From Methyloversatilis discipulorum (GTDB lineage: Bacteria > Pseudomonadota > Gammaproteobacteria > Burkholderiales > Rhodocyclaceae), in NCBI RefSeq assembly GCF_018780585.1, contig NZ_JADMJL010000019.1:1-64000 (forward strand): a stretch of DNA of 64,000 nt, in the 5' to 3' direction. Within the stretch, counting starts at the first letter, position 1. Every line of letters begins with the position of its first letter. Below the pieces are notes generated by a model, which was not told the DNA's origin, ran no database searches, and worked only from the letters and a program-made list of their open reading frames with translations. This document shows, in pieces, positions 8,072 through 18,600 of the stretch. Made by a program: the position numbers and the translations under genes.

Positions 8072-8929
8072 TCAGGCGGCGACGATGGTGTGGCGACCGC
8101 TCCAGTGTTCGCCGGCGGCCAGCGTCTGCGGGCGCTCGGCGATCGCCGGTTCGATGCAGATCATGCGGCGGAAATCGAGGTCAGGCATGTCGCTCAGCGC
8201 CCGGCACTTGTGTTCCCACGGATTCCACACGACCAGATCAGGGAATCCTTCGCTCTGGAAACCGAAGGCCCGCCCGCCATCGTGCAGCACCACGGTATCC
8301 GGCGCCCGGCGGTAGAGGCGATCGACCTCGTCCTCGACGATGAGGGCGTCCAGTTTGTCGTCCTTCGCCTTGTCTGCGTCGGTGGCATCGAGGTAACGCG
8401 TATTGCGCAGGCCTTCGAGGCGGCAGTTCTCGACCTCGGCGACGCGCAGATAGCTGTGCAACGCAGCGGCAAAGTCGAAGGCGGTGGCGCCGGTGTTGTC
8501 GACCGAAAGCTCGAGGTCGAGCCGGTTGCCACCGATCACCACGGTCAGCTCCAGCGCAAAGGCGTGCGGCCAGACCGCGCGCGTTGTGTCGTCGTCGGTC
8601 AGGCGCAGCGTCGCGATAGCGAAGTCCTTCGATACGCGGGTCTGATCGACCTGCCACACGCGGGTGCGCGCAAAACCGTGGCGCGGGCCGCTGCCGCGCG
8701 CGGCGAACTGCGGGAAGATGACCGGAATGCCGCCGCGCAGCGCGCTCTGGCCGTCGAAGCGCGCCTGCGGCGACAGATACAGCCTCTCCTTGCCGCCGGT
8801 CGGCACCCAGGACAGCACCTGCGCACCGAACAGGCTGACCACGCAGGTGGCGCCGTCGGGTGAGCGCAGTTCGAGCGCAGGCTGACCGTGAAAGTCTATG
8901 GTGTTAACAGAAGCGTCGGTCGAGGTCAT
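8072..8929 (-). CDS. D-hexose-6-phosphate mutarotase (YeaD type)
   Basis: Aldose-1-epimerase-like beta-sandwich enzyme predicted to interconvert the anomers of glucose 6-phosphate. The active-site histidines are H84 (PRHGFAR) and H158 (LHSYLRV), and the catalytic glutamate is E260 in CIEPA. With the ATG at 8927-8929 the protein is 285 aa; a GTG ten codons earlier is possible but lacks a clear ribosome binding site as well. Monocistronic, convergent with prpE. Substrate assignment is by family only. Confidence 0.88.
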   Translation of the reverse strand: MTSTDASVNTIDFHGQPALELRSPDGATCVVSLFGAQVLSWVPTGGKERLYLSPQARFDGQSALRGGIPVIFPQFAARGSGPRHGFARTRVWQVDQTRVSKDFAIATLRLTDDDTTRAVWPHAFALELTVVIGGNRLDLELSVDNTGATAFDFAAALHSYLRVAEVENCRLEGLRNTRYLDATDADKAKDDKLDALIVEDEVDRLYRRAPDTVVLHDGGRAFGFQSEGFPDLVVWNPWEHKCRALSDMPDLDFRRMICIEPAIAERPQTLAAGEHWSGRHTIVAA

Positions 8930-8979
8930 TGCGGGCGGCGACAGGAAAAGAGGGCGCACATGTTAGCGCCTACGGTGCT

Positions 8980-9411
8980 TCAGTCGTCCAGTCCGGCCCT
9001 TACACAGGCCACATAGGCGGCGCCGTCCGGCGGCTGGCGATCGCGCTGCGCGCGCCAGATGGTCTCGCCGAGGCAGTCCAGCACGCGGTGCAGCGCCTCG
9101 TGCTCGTCGCCCAGCCTGGCGCGCTGGGCCTCGAAGGCCGCACGTATGCCCGGCGGCTGGTCGATTGCCAGCTGTTCCTCGATCGCCAGGTGCAGCGACA
9201 GGTGCAGAAAAGGGTTGGTTTCGCCCAGTTCCGGCGGGTATTCACGGGTCAGCGCGCGTTCGCCCTGGTCGAGCAGTGCGTGGTACTCCGGATGGCGGCC
9301 CATCAGGGTCAGTGCCAGCGTTTCCATCTGCGTCAGCGGCTGGTTACCGCCGCGCTTGGCCCAGGTATCGATGAAGAACTGGCGGGCCTGGTCGCGGGAG
9401 GGGTTGAACAT
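8980..9411 (-). CDS. DUF1841 family protein, 143 aa
   Basis: A small soluble protein that starts MFNPSRDQARQFFIDTWAK and has the histidine-rich helix HLSLHLAIEEQLAID near residues 69-83, both typical of the DUF1841 family found across beta- and gammaproteobacteria. The function is unknown. It lies 50 bases upstream of the mutarotase gene on the same strand, so the two may be co-transcribed. No membrane segment or signal peptide is visible. Confidence 0.85.
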   Translation of the reverse strand: MFNPSRDQARQFFIDTWAKRGGNQPLTQMETLALTLMGRHPEYHALLDQGERALTREYPPELGETNPFLHLSLHLAIEEQLAIDQPPGIRAAFEAQRARLGDEHEALHRVLDCLGETIWRAQRDRQPPDGAAYVACVRAGLDD

Positions 9412-9578
9412 GGTGCGAAAAGCAGTCTGATGCGGACAGCTATTGCACCACAGCCAGGGATTTACCGCCGGATTAGTACATTTGCATTATTCTTCGGCTT
9501 CATCGTCCCGTGTAGCGTCGCTGTTTCCGGCGGCGCGTCGGCATGGGGTCGGCGCGAGGCAGACTGAAGGAGGCTGGC

Positions 9579-10646
9579 ATGGCCCGAGTGTGCTCATCAG
9601 TATTCTTTCCCCGTGTGTCCGAGGGTTCTCCGCGGCGCGAATTCCGCTTGCTGGTCGTGCAGCGTGCGGCACGCGGGCGGTTCAGTCCGCTCATCCCGCA
9701 CTGGGCGCAGCTGCCCGGCTGGCAGGTGCGGTCCGCCGCAAATCCCGGGTCGATGCGTCTGCCGACGGCGGCGATGCGTCCGCACGCGGTGCTGGTGGAT
9801 ACCGATCCCGGAACGGCGGCGCGCGTGCTGCGCGACTTTCCCGAGGCGCATCAGGTCCTTCATGTCGATGAGCGGACCGATCCGGCCGACGCGGCCGGCT
9901 TTGACGCCGTCGTCTGCTCGAGCTGGTGGCAGCGCGATCGTCATCCGGAGGTGCTGCGTTCGCGCATCGATGTCATCCACGAAGGCATTGCCAGCGCCCA
10001 GCCCCACGCCGTCGGCAAGGTGCTCAGCCGGGACGGACGGCCGCTGTTTCGCGGCGGGCCGGTGCTCAGCGTGCTGATGGACGATTGGGCCGACCCGGAC
10101 GATGCGCAGGCGCTTGCCGGCGCGCTCGAACAGGTGCTGCGCGCCCGCACCGATTGTCGGGTGCTGGTCATCGGGCGCCCGCTTCCATCGGTCAGCGGCA
10201 GCGCGGCCGACATCGCCCGTATCGATCTCGTCGATGACCCGGGAGAGGCGCGTAGGGGTGCGCTGCTGGCCTTGTCCAGGGTGCACCTGCACCCGGGCCG
10301 GAGCTCGCAATCGGCACTCGAAGCGATGGCGAGCGGGTGCGCGGTGGTTGCGCCAGAGCACGCGCCGGCGCGCGAAGTGCTGCGTGACGGCGTGAGCGGA
10401 TGCCTGGTGGAGGTGGCGAGCGCCGCAGCACTGGGCGATGCCGCGATCGGACTGCTCGACGATGCGGCAACTGCCGAGCGCTATGGGCGCGAGGCGCGCG
10501 CCGATGTCGCCCGCGACTACGATGTGGCGACCGCGGCGCGGCGCTATGCCCGCCTGCTGCACGGACCGCTGGACGAAGACGAGGATCTGCCGTGGTCAGC
10601 GCTGCCGTGTCGCGATCGCGTTGCGGCCTATTCGCTTCATCAGTAG
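9579..10646 (+). CDS. Glycosyltransferase, GT-B fold, group 1 C-terminal domain
   Basis: 355 residues. The C-terminal half carries the group 1 donor-binding pattern HPGRSSQSALEAMASGCAVV followed by APAREVLRDGVSG, where the glutamates recognise the nucleotide sugar. The N-terminal half is poorly conserved, as is usual for acceptor domains. The start at 9579 is fixed by a strong AAGGAGG at 9567-9573; an earlier in-frame start would hide that site inside the gene. No other polysaccharide gene adjoins it, so the acceptor is unknown. Its stop codon overlaps the end of ppsR on the opposite strand by seven bases. Confidence 0.8.
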   Translation: MARVCSSVFFPRVSEGSPRREFRLLVVQRAARGRFSPLIPHWAQLPGWQVRSAANPGSMRLPTAAMRPHAVLVDTDPGTAARVLRDFPEAHQVLHVDERTDPADAAGFDAVVCSSWWQRDRHPEVLRSRIDVIHEGIASAQPHAVGKVLSRDGRPLFRGGPVLSVLMDDWADPDDAQALAGALEQVLRARTDCRVLVIGRPLPSVSGSAADIARIDLVDDPGEARRGALLALSRVHLHPGRSSQSALEAMASGCAVVAPEHAPAREVLRDGVSGCLVEVASAAALGDAAIGLLDDAATAERYGREARADVARDYDVATAARRYARLLHGPLDEDEDLPWSALPCRDRVAAYSLHQ

Positions 10647-11455
10647 GGGTTCTCGTCCACCTGCACCGCCTGCAGCACGATGGCGGCAATTTCCTCGATC
10701 GATTTGTGCGTCGAGTCGAGCCAGCGTATGCCTTCCATGCGCATCAGCTTCTGTGCCGCATCGACTTCGAAGCGGCAGTTGTCGATCGACGCGTAGTGGC
10801 TGCCGCGCCGGCGCTCCTCGCGGATCTGCGACAGGCGCTCCGGCGAAATGGTCAGGCCGAACAGCTTGGCGCGGTATTTCACCAGTTCGGTCGGCAGCTT
10901 GTTGCGCTCGAAATCCTCAGGAATCAATGGATAGTTCGCCACCTTCACACCGAACTGCATCGCCATGTAGAGGCTGGTCGGCGTCTTGCCGGAGCGGGAC
11001 ACGCCGACCAGGATCACGTCCGCCTGCGCCAGTTCCTTGTGCGACATCCCGTCGTCGTGTGCCAGCGAGAAATTGATCGCCTCGATGCGGCGCTGGTAAT
11101 CGGCGCTTTCTTCCATGCCCTTCTGGCGGCCAACATTGTGGTTCGCCGCCTGGCCCAGCTCTTCCTCCAGCGGGCCGACGAAGTGCTCGAACATGTCGAG
11201 AAAGAGCGCATCGGCCTGGCGCACCGTGCGCGCCACCTCCGCATTGACGATCGACGTGACGACGATGGGTCGCTCGCCGTCGCGCATCTTGGCTTCGGTC
11301 ATCCGTTCGACGCAATCGAGCGCGTTATCGACCGAATCGACAAAGGGAACGCGGGTTTGCCTGAATTTCATACCCTCGAACTGGGAAAGCAGGCTGCGCC
11401 CCAGGGTTTCTGCAGTGATGCCGGTACTGTCGGAAATGAAGAAGACGGTTCTCAT
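10640..11455 (-). CDS. ppsR: PEP synthase regulatory protein (bifunctional kinase/pyrophosphorylase)
   Basis: Controls PEP synthase by ADP-dependent phosphorylation of its active-site threonine and by phosphate-dependent dephosphorylation. The DUF299 family features are the N-terminal [19 protein letters not shown] and the P-loop GVSRSGKT at 151-158. It is divergently transcribed from ppsA, its known substrate, with a 170-bp shared promoter region. The start at 11455 matches the family's usual N-terminus (271 aa); an ATG two codons earlier is equally possible. Confidence 0.93.
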   Translation of the reverse strand: MRTVFFISDSTGITAETLGRSLLSQFEGMKFRQTRVPFVDSVDNALDCVERMTEAKMRDGERPIVVTSIVNAEVARTVRQADALFLDMFEHFVGPLEEELGQAANHNVGRQKGMEESADYQRRIEAINFSLAHDDGMSHKELAQADVILVGVSRSGKTPTSLYMAMQFGVKVANYPLIPEDFERNKLPTELVKYRAKLFGLTISPERLSQIREERRRGSHYASIDNCRFEVDAAQKLMRMEGIRWLDSTHKSIEEIAAIVLQAVQVDENPY

Positions 11456-11625
11456 GGCCATTTGCTCAGGAATCGGAACGTAAACATCACGTTGGACGGA
11501 AAAATTTCCGCAGCGCAACACCGACTTTAACTAGAATGCCGGGTTCCCGCGCACCCACCCGGTGCGACAGGAAAGTACACGGTCGCCGCAACAAGCGATC
11601 GCCCCATGTTCAAGAGAGGATACCC

Positions 11626-13995
11626 ATGTCTCGCTACGTCATCCCGTTCGAACAGCTTCGCATGACCGACGTCGAAAGCGTCGGTGGCAAGAATGCGTCG
11701 CTGGGCGAAATGATCAGCCAGCTCCCCAAGTCCGTGCGCGTACCCGGAGGTTTTGCCACCACGGCCGAAGCCTTCCGTGAGTTTCTGGCGCAGGACGGTC
11801 TGGCCGATCGCATCCATGCCGCCCTCGAGGCGCTGGATGTCGATGACGTCAACGCGCTGGCCCGTACCGGCGCGCAGATCCGTCAGTGGATGATGGATAC
11901 GCCGTTTCCGGCCCAGCTCGAAGCCGAAATCCGCAGCTTCTACGCCCAGCTCGACGCCGCCGGCAACGGCTCGTTCGCGGTGCGCAGCTCGGCCACCGCC
12001 GAGGATCTGCCGGATGCGTCCTTCGCCGGTCAGCAGGAAACCTTCCTGAACATTTCCGGCATCGACAACGTGCTGCATGCGATCCGTGAGGTGTTCGCAT
12101 CGCTCTACAACGACCGCGCGATCAGCTACCGCGCGCACAAGGGCTTCATGCACGCGGGTGTCGCGCTGTCGGCCGGCGTGCAGCGCATGGTGCGCTCGGA
12201 CAAGGGCGCGGCCGGCGTCATGTTCACGCTGGATACCGAATCGGGCTTCCGCGACGTCGTGTTCATCACCTCCAGCTACGGTCTAGGCGAGACGGTGGTG
12301 CAGGGCGCGGTCAATCCGGACGAGTTCTACGTGCACAAGCCCATGCTGGCCCAGGGGCGCCCGGCGGTGATCCGCCGCACCCTCGGCAGCAAGATGATCA
12401 AGATGGAGTTCGCGGCAACCGCAGCGGCCGGCCGCAGCGTGCAGACGGTGGACGTGAGCGACACCGACCGCCAGCGCTTCTCGCTGACCGACGAACAGGT
12501 GCTCGAACTGGCGCGCTACGCGATGACCATCGAAGCGCATTACGCCCGTCCGATGGACATCGAGTGGGGTCTGGACGGCGTCGACGGCCAGCTCTACATC
12601 CTGCAGGCGCGCCCGGAAACCGTGAAGTCCCACGAGTCCGGCATGTCGCAGCAGAAGTTCCGCCTGAAGCAGTACGGCAAGGTGCTGGCCAGCGGCCGTG
12701 CCATCGGCCAGAAGATCGGCGCCGGCCCGGTGCGCATCGTCGAGAGCGCAGCCGAAATGGACAAGGTGCAGGCTGGCGACGTGCTCGTCACCGACATGAC
12801 CGACCCGAACTGGGAGCCGGTCATGAAGAAGGCCGCCGCCATCGTTACCAACCGCGGCGGCCGTACCTGCCACGCGGCCATCATCGCCCGCGAACTGGGC
12901 ATTCCGGCCATCGTCGGCTGCGGTGACGCGACCGAAACGCTGACCGAAGGCGAGGAAGTCACCGCCAGCTGCGCCGAGGGCGATACCGGTAACATCTATC
13001 GCGGTCGCCTGGACTTCGAAGTGGTCACCTCCGACCTGTCCAATCTGCCCGATCTCGACCTCAAGGTCATGATGAACGTCGGCAACCCTGAACTGGCCTT
13101 CGATTTCTGCCAGCTGCCGAACGCCGGCGTGGGTCTGGCCCGTCTCGAATTCGTCATCAACAACACCATCGGCATCCACCCGAAGGCGATTCTCGAAATC
13201 GATCAGGCGCCCGCGCGCCTGCGCGAGGAAATCCGCCGCCGCGCCCGTGGCTACGCGAATCCGGAAGCCTTCTTCGTGGACAAGCTGGTTGAAGGCGTGG
13301 CCACCATCGCCGCCGCCTTCTGGCCGAAGCCGGTCATCGTGCGTCTGTCCGACTTCAAGTCGAACGAGTACAAGAAGCTGCTCGGCGGCGACATCTACGA
13401 GCCGGACGAAGAGAACCCGATGCTCGGTTTCCGCGGTGCGTCGCGCTACATCGCGCACAGCTTCCGCGACTGCTTCGAACTGGAATGCCGTGCAATGCGT
13501 CGCGTGCGCGACGAACTGGGCCTGACCAACGTCGAACTGATGGTGCCCTTCGTGCGCAACGTCGGCGAGGCGGCCGAAGTGGTGAAGCTGCTCGGCGAGC
13601 ACGGCCTGAAGCGTGGCGAGAACGGCCTGCGTCTCATCATGATGTGCGAGATCCCGTCCAACGCGCTGCTGGCCGAACAGTTCCTCGAGCACTTCGATGG
13701 CTTCTCGATCGGTTCGAACGACCTGACCCAGCTTACGCTGGGTCTGGACCGCGACTCCGGTCTGGTTGCCGGTGCCTTCGACGAGCGCGACCCGGCGGTC
13801 AAGATGCTGCTGTCGATGGCGATCCGCACCGCCAACCGACTGGGCAAGTATGCGGGCATCTGCGGCCAGGGCCCGTCGGACCATGCGGATTTCGCGCTGT
13901 GGCTGATGGACGAGGGCATCCAGAGCGTGTCGCTGAATCCGGACACGGTGGTTGATACCTGGCTGAAGTTCGCTGCGCACGCCAAGGAAAAGTAA
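11626..13995 (+). CDS. ppsA: Phosphoenolpyruvate synthase
   Basis: Converts pyruvate and ATP to PEP, AMP and phosphate, allowing gluconeogenic growth from C2/C3 compounds. 789 residues: N-terminal ATP-grasp domain ([20 protein letters not shown] near 122-141), central phosphohistidine domain with the catalytic H416 in [19 protein letters not shown], and a C-terminal TIM-barrel PEP domain with GFRGASRY and [17 protein letters not shown]. The start at 11626 is preceded by AGAGAGGA. It pairs with ppsR on the opposite strand and ends in a UUCG-loop terminator. Confidence 0.96.
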   Translation: MSRYVIPFEQLRMTDVESVGGKNASLGEMISQLPKSVRVPGGFATTAEAFREFLAQDGLADRIHAALEALDVDDVNALARTGAQIRQWMMDTPFPAQLEAEIRSFYAQLDAAGNGSFAVRSSATAEDLPDASFAGQQETFLNISGIDNVLHAIREVFASLYNDRAISYRAHKGFMHAGVALSAGVQRMVRSDKGAAGVMFTLDTESGFRDVVFITSSYGLGETVVQGAVNPDEFYVHKPMLAQGRPAVIRRTLGSKMIKMEFAATAAAGRSVQTVDVSDTDRQRFSLTDEQVLELARYAMTIEAHYARPMDIEWGLDGVDGQLYILQARPETVKSHESGMSQQKFRLKQYGKVLASGRAIGQKIGAGPVRIVESAAEMDKVQAGDVLVTDMTDPNWEPVMKKAAAIVTNRGGRTCHAAIIARELGIPAIVGCGDATETLTEGEEVTASCAEGDTGNIYRGRLDFEVVTSDLSNLPDLDLKVMMNVGNPELAFDFCQLPNAGVGLARLEFVINNTIGIHPKAILEIDQAPARLREEIRRRARGYANPEAFFVDKLVEGVATIAAAFWPKPVIVRLSDFKSNEYKKLLGGDIYEPDEENPMLGFRGASRYIAHSFRDCFELECRAMRRVRDELGLTNVELMVPFVRNVGEAAEVVKLLGEHGLKRGENGLRLIMMCEIPSNALLAEQFLEHFDGFSIGSNDLTQLTLGLDRDSGLVAGAFDERDPAVKMLLSMAIRTANRLGKYAGICGQGPSDHADFALWLMDEGIQSVSLNPDTVVDTWLKFAAHAKEK

Positions 13996-14013
13996 TCGGC
14001 GCTGCAGCAGGAA

Positions 14014-14038
14014 GCCCCGCTTCGGCGGGGTTTTTTTT
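14014..14038 (+). terminator. Rho-independent terminator of ppsA
   Basis: GCCCCGC-TTCG-GCGGGGT hairpin with a stable UUCG tetraloop and eight T residues, starting 19 bases past the ppsA stop. Confidence 0.93.
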
Positions 14039-14073
14039 CGCCCGCATCATTTACCGGACGAGAGCGGGAGGCG

Positions 14074-14101
14074 AAAAAAAAGCGCACCGTGAGGTGCGCT
14101 T
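14074..14101 (-). terminator. Rho-independent terminator of the cold-shock gene
   Basis: A 9-bp stem AAGCGCACC/GGTGCGCTT with loop GTGA; on the minus strand it is followed by a T run. It is 48 bases downstream of the csp stop codon and faces the ppsA terminator. Confidence 0.9.
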
Positions 14102-14148
14102 TCTTTCAGTGCAGATCGCCTTGCGGCGATCTCAAACCGTCTGAAGAA

Positions 14149-14352
14149 TCAGAGCGGCTTGATTTCGGAGGCCTGCAGACCCTTCGGGCCGCGGGTCACT
14201 TCGAACGACACCTTCTGGTTTTCTTGCAGCGACTTGAAGCCGTTGCCCTGGATCGCGGAGAAGTGCGCGAACAGGTCTTCACCGCCGTCGTCCGGGGAGA
14301 TGAAACCGAAACCCTTGGCGTCATTGAACCACTTGACAGTACCAGTTGCCAT
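14149..14352 (-). CDS. CspA-family cold-shock protein
   Basis: A 67-residue single OB-fold nucleic-acid chaperone. RNP1 is KGFGFI (residues 13-18) and RNP2 is DLFAHF (26-31). AAGGA lies seven bases before the ATG. Whether it is cold-induced or constitutive cannot be read from the sequence. The long non-coding stretch upstream (14353-14679) would allow a structured leader, as in cspA genes. Confidence 0.95.
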   Translation of the reverse strand: MATGTVKWFNDAKGFGFISPDDGGEDLFAHFSAIQGNGFKSLQENQKVSFEVTRGPKGLQASEIKPL

Positions 14353-14679
14353 TTTTGAATTCCTTTGAATACGTAGTTTTGAACAAGTCTTCGCAACACG
14401 CGAGGACCGTAGCGCAGGGAAACCTCAAGGGGAATATGGCAAGCGGAGTACTGACTTGAAAATCGAGAACCGACGCACAACACGTTCATGCTTGAAATCA
14501 CCTACAGACGTGCTTATACGGGAATAGCGCGCGCGACGCAAATGGTATTTTCACTGATGCATTGTTTGCAGGTGAGCAGCGATTGCCGGCAACGCTTCAG
14601 TACGGCGCACGGACTGACGTTATCCGGTACGAAGTGAATGCATGATGTGCACTGACGTGGACGCGGAACAGGAGACCAC
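14353..14679. other. Intergenic region between csp and the PhnD-like gene
   Basis: About 330 bases without a supportable gene. It must hold divergent promoters for the cold-shock gene and the PhnD-like lipoprotein gene. It is less GC-rich than the surroundings. No clear repeat, operator or RNA gene was recognised. Confidence 0.6.
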
Positions 14680-15648
14680 TTGATAACTGCGACGGTGCCC
14701 GAAGCCGCTCGAATGCAGCGGCGATGCGTCGATACGCTGCGCCGGGGCGTGCGCGCTGTACTGGGCGTGATGGCCGTCTCGCTGCTGTCCGGCTGTGCCG
14801 ACGACGCGCCGGTGGTGCAGCGGCCGGAGTATGCACGGGCCGATGCGGTGCCGCAGTTGCGCCGCCTCAGCTTCGGTGTGCACCCTCTGCACAACCCCGG
14901 GCGTCTGATGGCGCTTTACGGCCCTATCGTCGAAGCGCTCAACGAAGCGCTGCCCGATGTGGTGATCCGTCTGGAGGCCTCGCGTGACTACGCGGATTAC
15001 GAACGCAAGCTGCGCGAGCGGACGCTCGATCTGGCACTGCCCAATCCCTATCAGACGGTCTCGGTCGCGGCGCCTGCCTACCGCGTCTTCGGCAAGGTGT
15101 CTGGCGACGAGGACTTTCATGGTCTGATACTGCGGCGTCGCGACAGTCCGATCAGGCAGCCGCTCGACCTGCGCGGGGCGACTTTCAGCTGTCCGGCGCG
15201 CACCGCGGTGGCGGCCTGCATGCTGCCGCTGCTGCATCTGCGCGAGGCGGGTCTCGACGTCGCTCGCCAGCTCGACGTCAGGACAGTCGGCTCGCAGGAA
15301 TCCAGTATCCTGAATGTGGCGCGTGGCCTGGTTGACGCAGGCGCAACCTGGCCGCCGCCCTGGCGTGCGTTCCAGAAGGACTACCCGGGGCTCGCTGCCC
15401 AGCTCGAGGTCGCCTGGGTTACCGACAACCTTCCGAACAACAGCCTGATGGCACGGGCGGATCTGGAGCCCGAACTGGTCGAACGTGTCGCGCAGTTCCT
15501 GTTCGGTCTGGCGGCGACCGAAGAAGGGCGGCGACTGCTGGTCAATGCCGAGATTGCCGGCTTCGAACCGGCGACCGATGCCCGCTACGCGCCGGTGCAG
15601 GCGATGCTCGCCCGCTACGCCGAATTGATAGGCCCGATCGGACCATGA
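14680..15648 (+). CDS. PhnD-like periplasmic substrate-binding lipoprotein
   Basis: 322 residues with a lipoprotein signal ending in LLSGC (lipobox), so it should be anchored on the periplasmic side. The mature part follows the phosphate/phosphite/phosphonate-binding (PhnD) fold: RLSFGVHPLHNPGRLMALY at about 62-80 and the ALPNPYQTV segment near 121-129. The TTG start is preferred because ACAGGAG lies five bases upstream; the first in-frame ATG (14713) has no such site. No ABC permease or ATPase gene is nearby. Its stop overlaps the start of the PAS-GGDEF-EAL gene as ATGA, so it probably presents a ligand to that sensor rather than to a transporter. Confidence 0.8.
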   Translation: MITATVPEAARMQRRCVDTLRRGVRAVLGVMAVSLLSGCADDAPVVQRPEYARADAVPQLRRLSFGVHPLHNPGRLMALYGPIVEALNEALPDVVIRLEASRDYADYERKLRERTLDLALPNPYQTVSVAAPAYRVFGKVSGDEDFHGLILRRRDSPIRQPLDLRGATFSCPARTAVAACMLPLLHLREAGLDVARQLDVRTVGSQESSILNVARGLVDAGATWPPPWRAFQKDYPGLAAQLEVAWVTDNLPNNSLMARADLEPELVERVAQFLFGLAATEEGRRLLVNAEIAGFEPATDARYAPVQAMLARYAELIGPIGP

Positions 15649-18600
15649 CGCTCGCCGCTAACTTCGCTGCCAGACTGCGCACGCTGCTCACGGCGTCGCT
15701 GACGCGTCGGCTGGTGTTGTCTATCGTCGTGCTGCATGCGGTACTGATTTCGTTCTTCGTCAGTGATCTGGTTCGCCGGGAGCGCGAGGTGCTGCTGGCG
15801 CAGTCGCGTGCGGCGCTGCTGGCCGAGGTCGAACTGCTGTCGCGCAGCGGCAGGGAATGGGTGCTGGCGAACGATCTCGCCGGCCTCGACGAGTTGCTGC
15901 AGAGCGTGCGCAGTTCGCCCGGCATCGAATACGCGATGTATCTGGATTCCGACGGCCGGGTGCTGGTGCATACCGAGGCCGAGCGCAGCGGTACGGTGCT
16001 GTCGGACGCACTCAGCCTGTCCGCTCTGTCAGCGGGCGTCGGGCAAGGTGCGCGGCTGCTGCAGCAGACGGCGGAACTGAGCGATGCACTGGCGCCCGTG
16101 CATTACGGCGACCGGCTGGTCGGCTGGGTGCGCATCGCGCGCAACCACCAGAGCGAGGCGGCGGCGCTGCAGCGCGCGGTGTTCGATGGCGCGCTCTATG
16201 CGCTGACGGCCATCGTCATCGGCACCCTGCTGGCGATGCTGCTGGCGCGCGGTCTGACCGCGGACCTGCGCCGCGCACGCGGCCTGTTCGAGCGGGTACG
16301 CGAGGGCGATCTGTCGCAGCGTCTGTCGCATCGCCGCCAGGACGAACTTGGTCATCTGCTCGACGGCATCAACGACACGCTCGATACGCTGATGCGTAAC
16401 GACCGCGTGCTGCAGCAGACTCAGGAGCGGCTCGAGCTCGCCGTCAAGGGCTCGAACGACGGGGTGTGGGACTGGGACCTGGCGAGCAACGATGTCTATT
16501 ACTCGCCGCGCTGGAAGCAGATGCTCGGCTATTCCGACGACGAGCTGGGCAACCGGCCCGACGCCTTTCTCGATCGCGTTCATCCGGACGATCTGCCGCG
16601 CCTGCTCGACCGCATCAACGACTATCTCGAAGGGCGCATTCCGGTCTACGAAATCATCATTCGCGTACGACATCGCGACGGCGGCTGGCGCTGGATCATG
16701 TCGCGCGGATCGGCGGTGCGCGACCCCGGCGGACACGCCCGGCGGATGAGCGGCACCCATACCGACATCACGCCGCTGAAGAACGCCGAAGCGGGCCTCG
16801 CACTCGAGCGGTCGCGCCTCTACAGCCTGCTCGCGCAGATGTATATCGGCGTCGTGATGGAGGACGCCGACGGGCGGATCGCACTGTGCAACCACGCGTT
16901 CTGCGACCTGCTGTCGGTGTCGGGAGATCCGGCCGACTTCATCGGTCGGCGGCGTGAGGACCTGCTGATCGACGCGCAGGCGCTTTTCGCCGACGGTGCG
17001 GCCGCTGTGCAGCGCGCACTCGACATCGCGCAGCGCGGCGAGGCGGTGATCGGCGAGCGCGTGCACCTGAAGGACGGCCGCGTGATCGAGCGCGATTTCC
17101 TGCCCATCCGCGTCGGCGACGCGCAGCAGGGGGCACTGTGGACGTTGCGTGACATTTCGGCCCGCATTCGGCTGGAGCGGAATCTGTCGGCGGAGAAGGA
17201 GCGGCTGCGCGTCACCCTGCTGTCGATCGGCGATGCGGTGATCTCGACCGGCGAGGACGGCCGTATCGATTTTCTGAACCCGGTTGCCGAGCACCTGACC
17301 GGCTGGTCCAACGAAGAGGCGGCGGGCCGACCGCTGGCCGAGGTGCTGCGCCTGGTCGACGGCGTGACCCGCCAGCCCCGTCCCGATCCGGCGATCGAGG
17401 TGCTGCGCCAGCAGGTCGTGACGCCGCTGGAAGGCGAGACGCTGCTGGTGTCGCGCAGTGGCGAGGAGCGTGTGGTCGAGGACTCGGCCGCGCCGATACG
17501 CGATGCGCAGGGCGGCGTCTGTGGCGCGGTCGTCGTGTTCCGTGACGCCACCGACCGCCATCGCATGCAGGAGCGCCTGCGCTGGCAGGCGACGCACGAT
17601 CCGCTGACCGGTCTGGCCAACCGGCTGCTGCTGGAGGATCGCCTGACCCAGGCCATGGCGCGCGCTCGCCGCCAGGACAAGCTGCTCGCGGTTTGCGTGC
17701 TCGACCTCGACGAATTCAAGGCGGTCAATGACCGGCTCGGCCACGAAGCCGGCGACGAACTGCTGCAGGCCATCGCACACCGCCTCAGCGTGTCGGTGCG
17801 CATGGACGACACGGTGGCGCGGCTGGGCGGCGACGAATTCGTCGTGCTGCTCGGTTCGCTCGGCGATGTCGGCGAGATGGAAGCCTGTCTCGAACGCATG
17901 CTGGCCGCGCTGGCCGAGCCGCTGCATCTCGCCGGCGAGGAGGTGAGCACGCCGGCAAGCATCGGCGTCACGCTCTACCCGCTCAACGACAGCGAGGCCG
18001 ACGCGCTGCTGCGCCACGCGGACCAGGCCATGTACGCAGCCAAGCAGGCCGGCGGGCGCTGCTACCGGCTGTTCGATTTCGAGCACAGCCAGGAATCGGT
18101 CGAACGCCTGCGCCGCAAGGAGCGCATCGGCGAGGCGATCACGCATGGCGAAATGAGGCTGTACTTCCAGCCGCGCGTCGACATGCGCGAAGGGCGCATG
18201 GTCAGCGCCGAGGCTCTGGTGCGCTGGCAGCACCCGGAGGAAGGCCTGCTGCCGCCAGACAGCTTTCTGCCACTGATCGACAACGATCTGGAAATCCATC
18301 GCCTCGGCGAGTGGGTCATCCGCGATGCGCTGCGCCACCTCGCCACATGGTGGGCGGCCGGCGCGCATTTCAGTGTGTCGGTCAATATTTCAGCCCCGCA
18401 CCTGCTTGCACCGGGCTTCGTCATGCGGCTGGCCGAACTGCTGGCCGAGCAGCCGCAACTGCCGCGTCGCGTGCTCGAAATCGAGGTGGTCGAATCGGTG
18501 GCGCTGAACGACATCGAGCGCGCCGCCACGGTGGTCAGCGACATCCGCCGGCTGGGCGTGCGCGTGGCGATCGACGACTTCGGCGTCGGCTACGCCTCGC

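Noticed and set aside
12283-13980. 565-codon open frame opposite ppsA
   Set aside because: It is a high-GC antisense shadow; the ppsA frame has complete family motifs and a ribosome site, and the antisense protein has none.
16029-18368. 779-codon open frame opposite the GGDEF-EAL gene
   Set aside because: Shadow of strong third-position GC bias; no recognisable domain.
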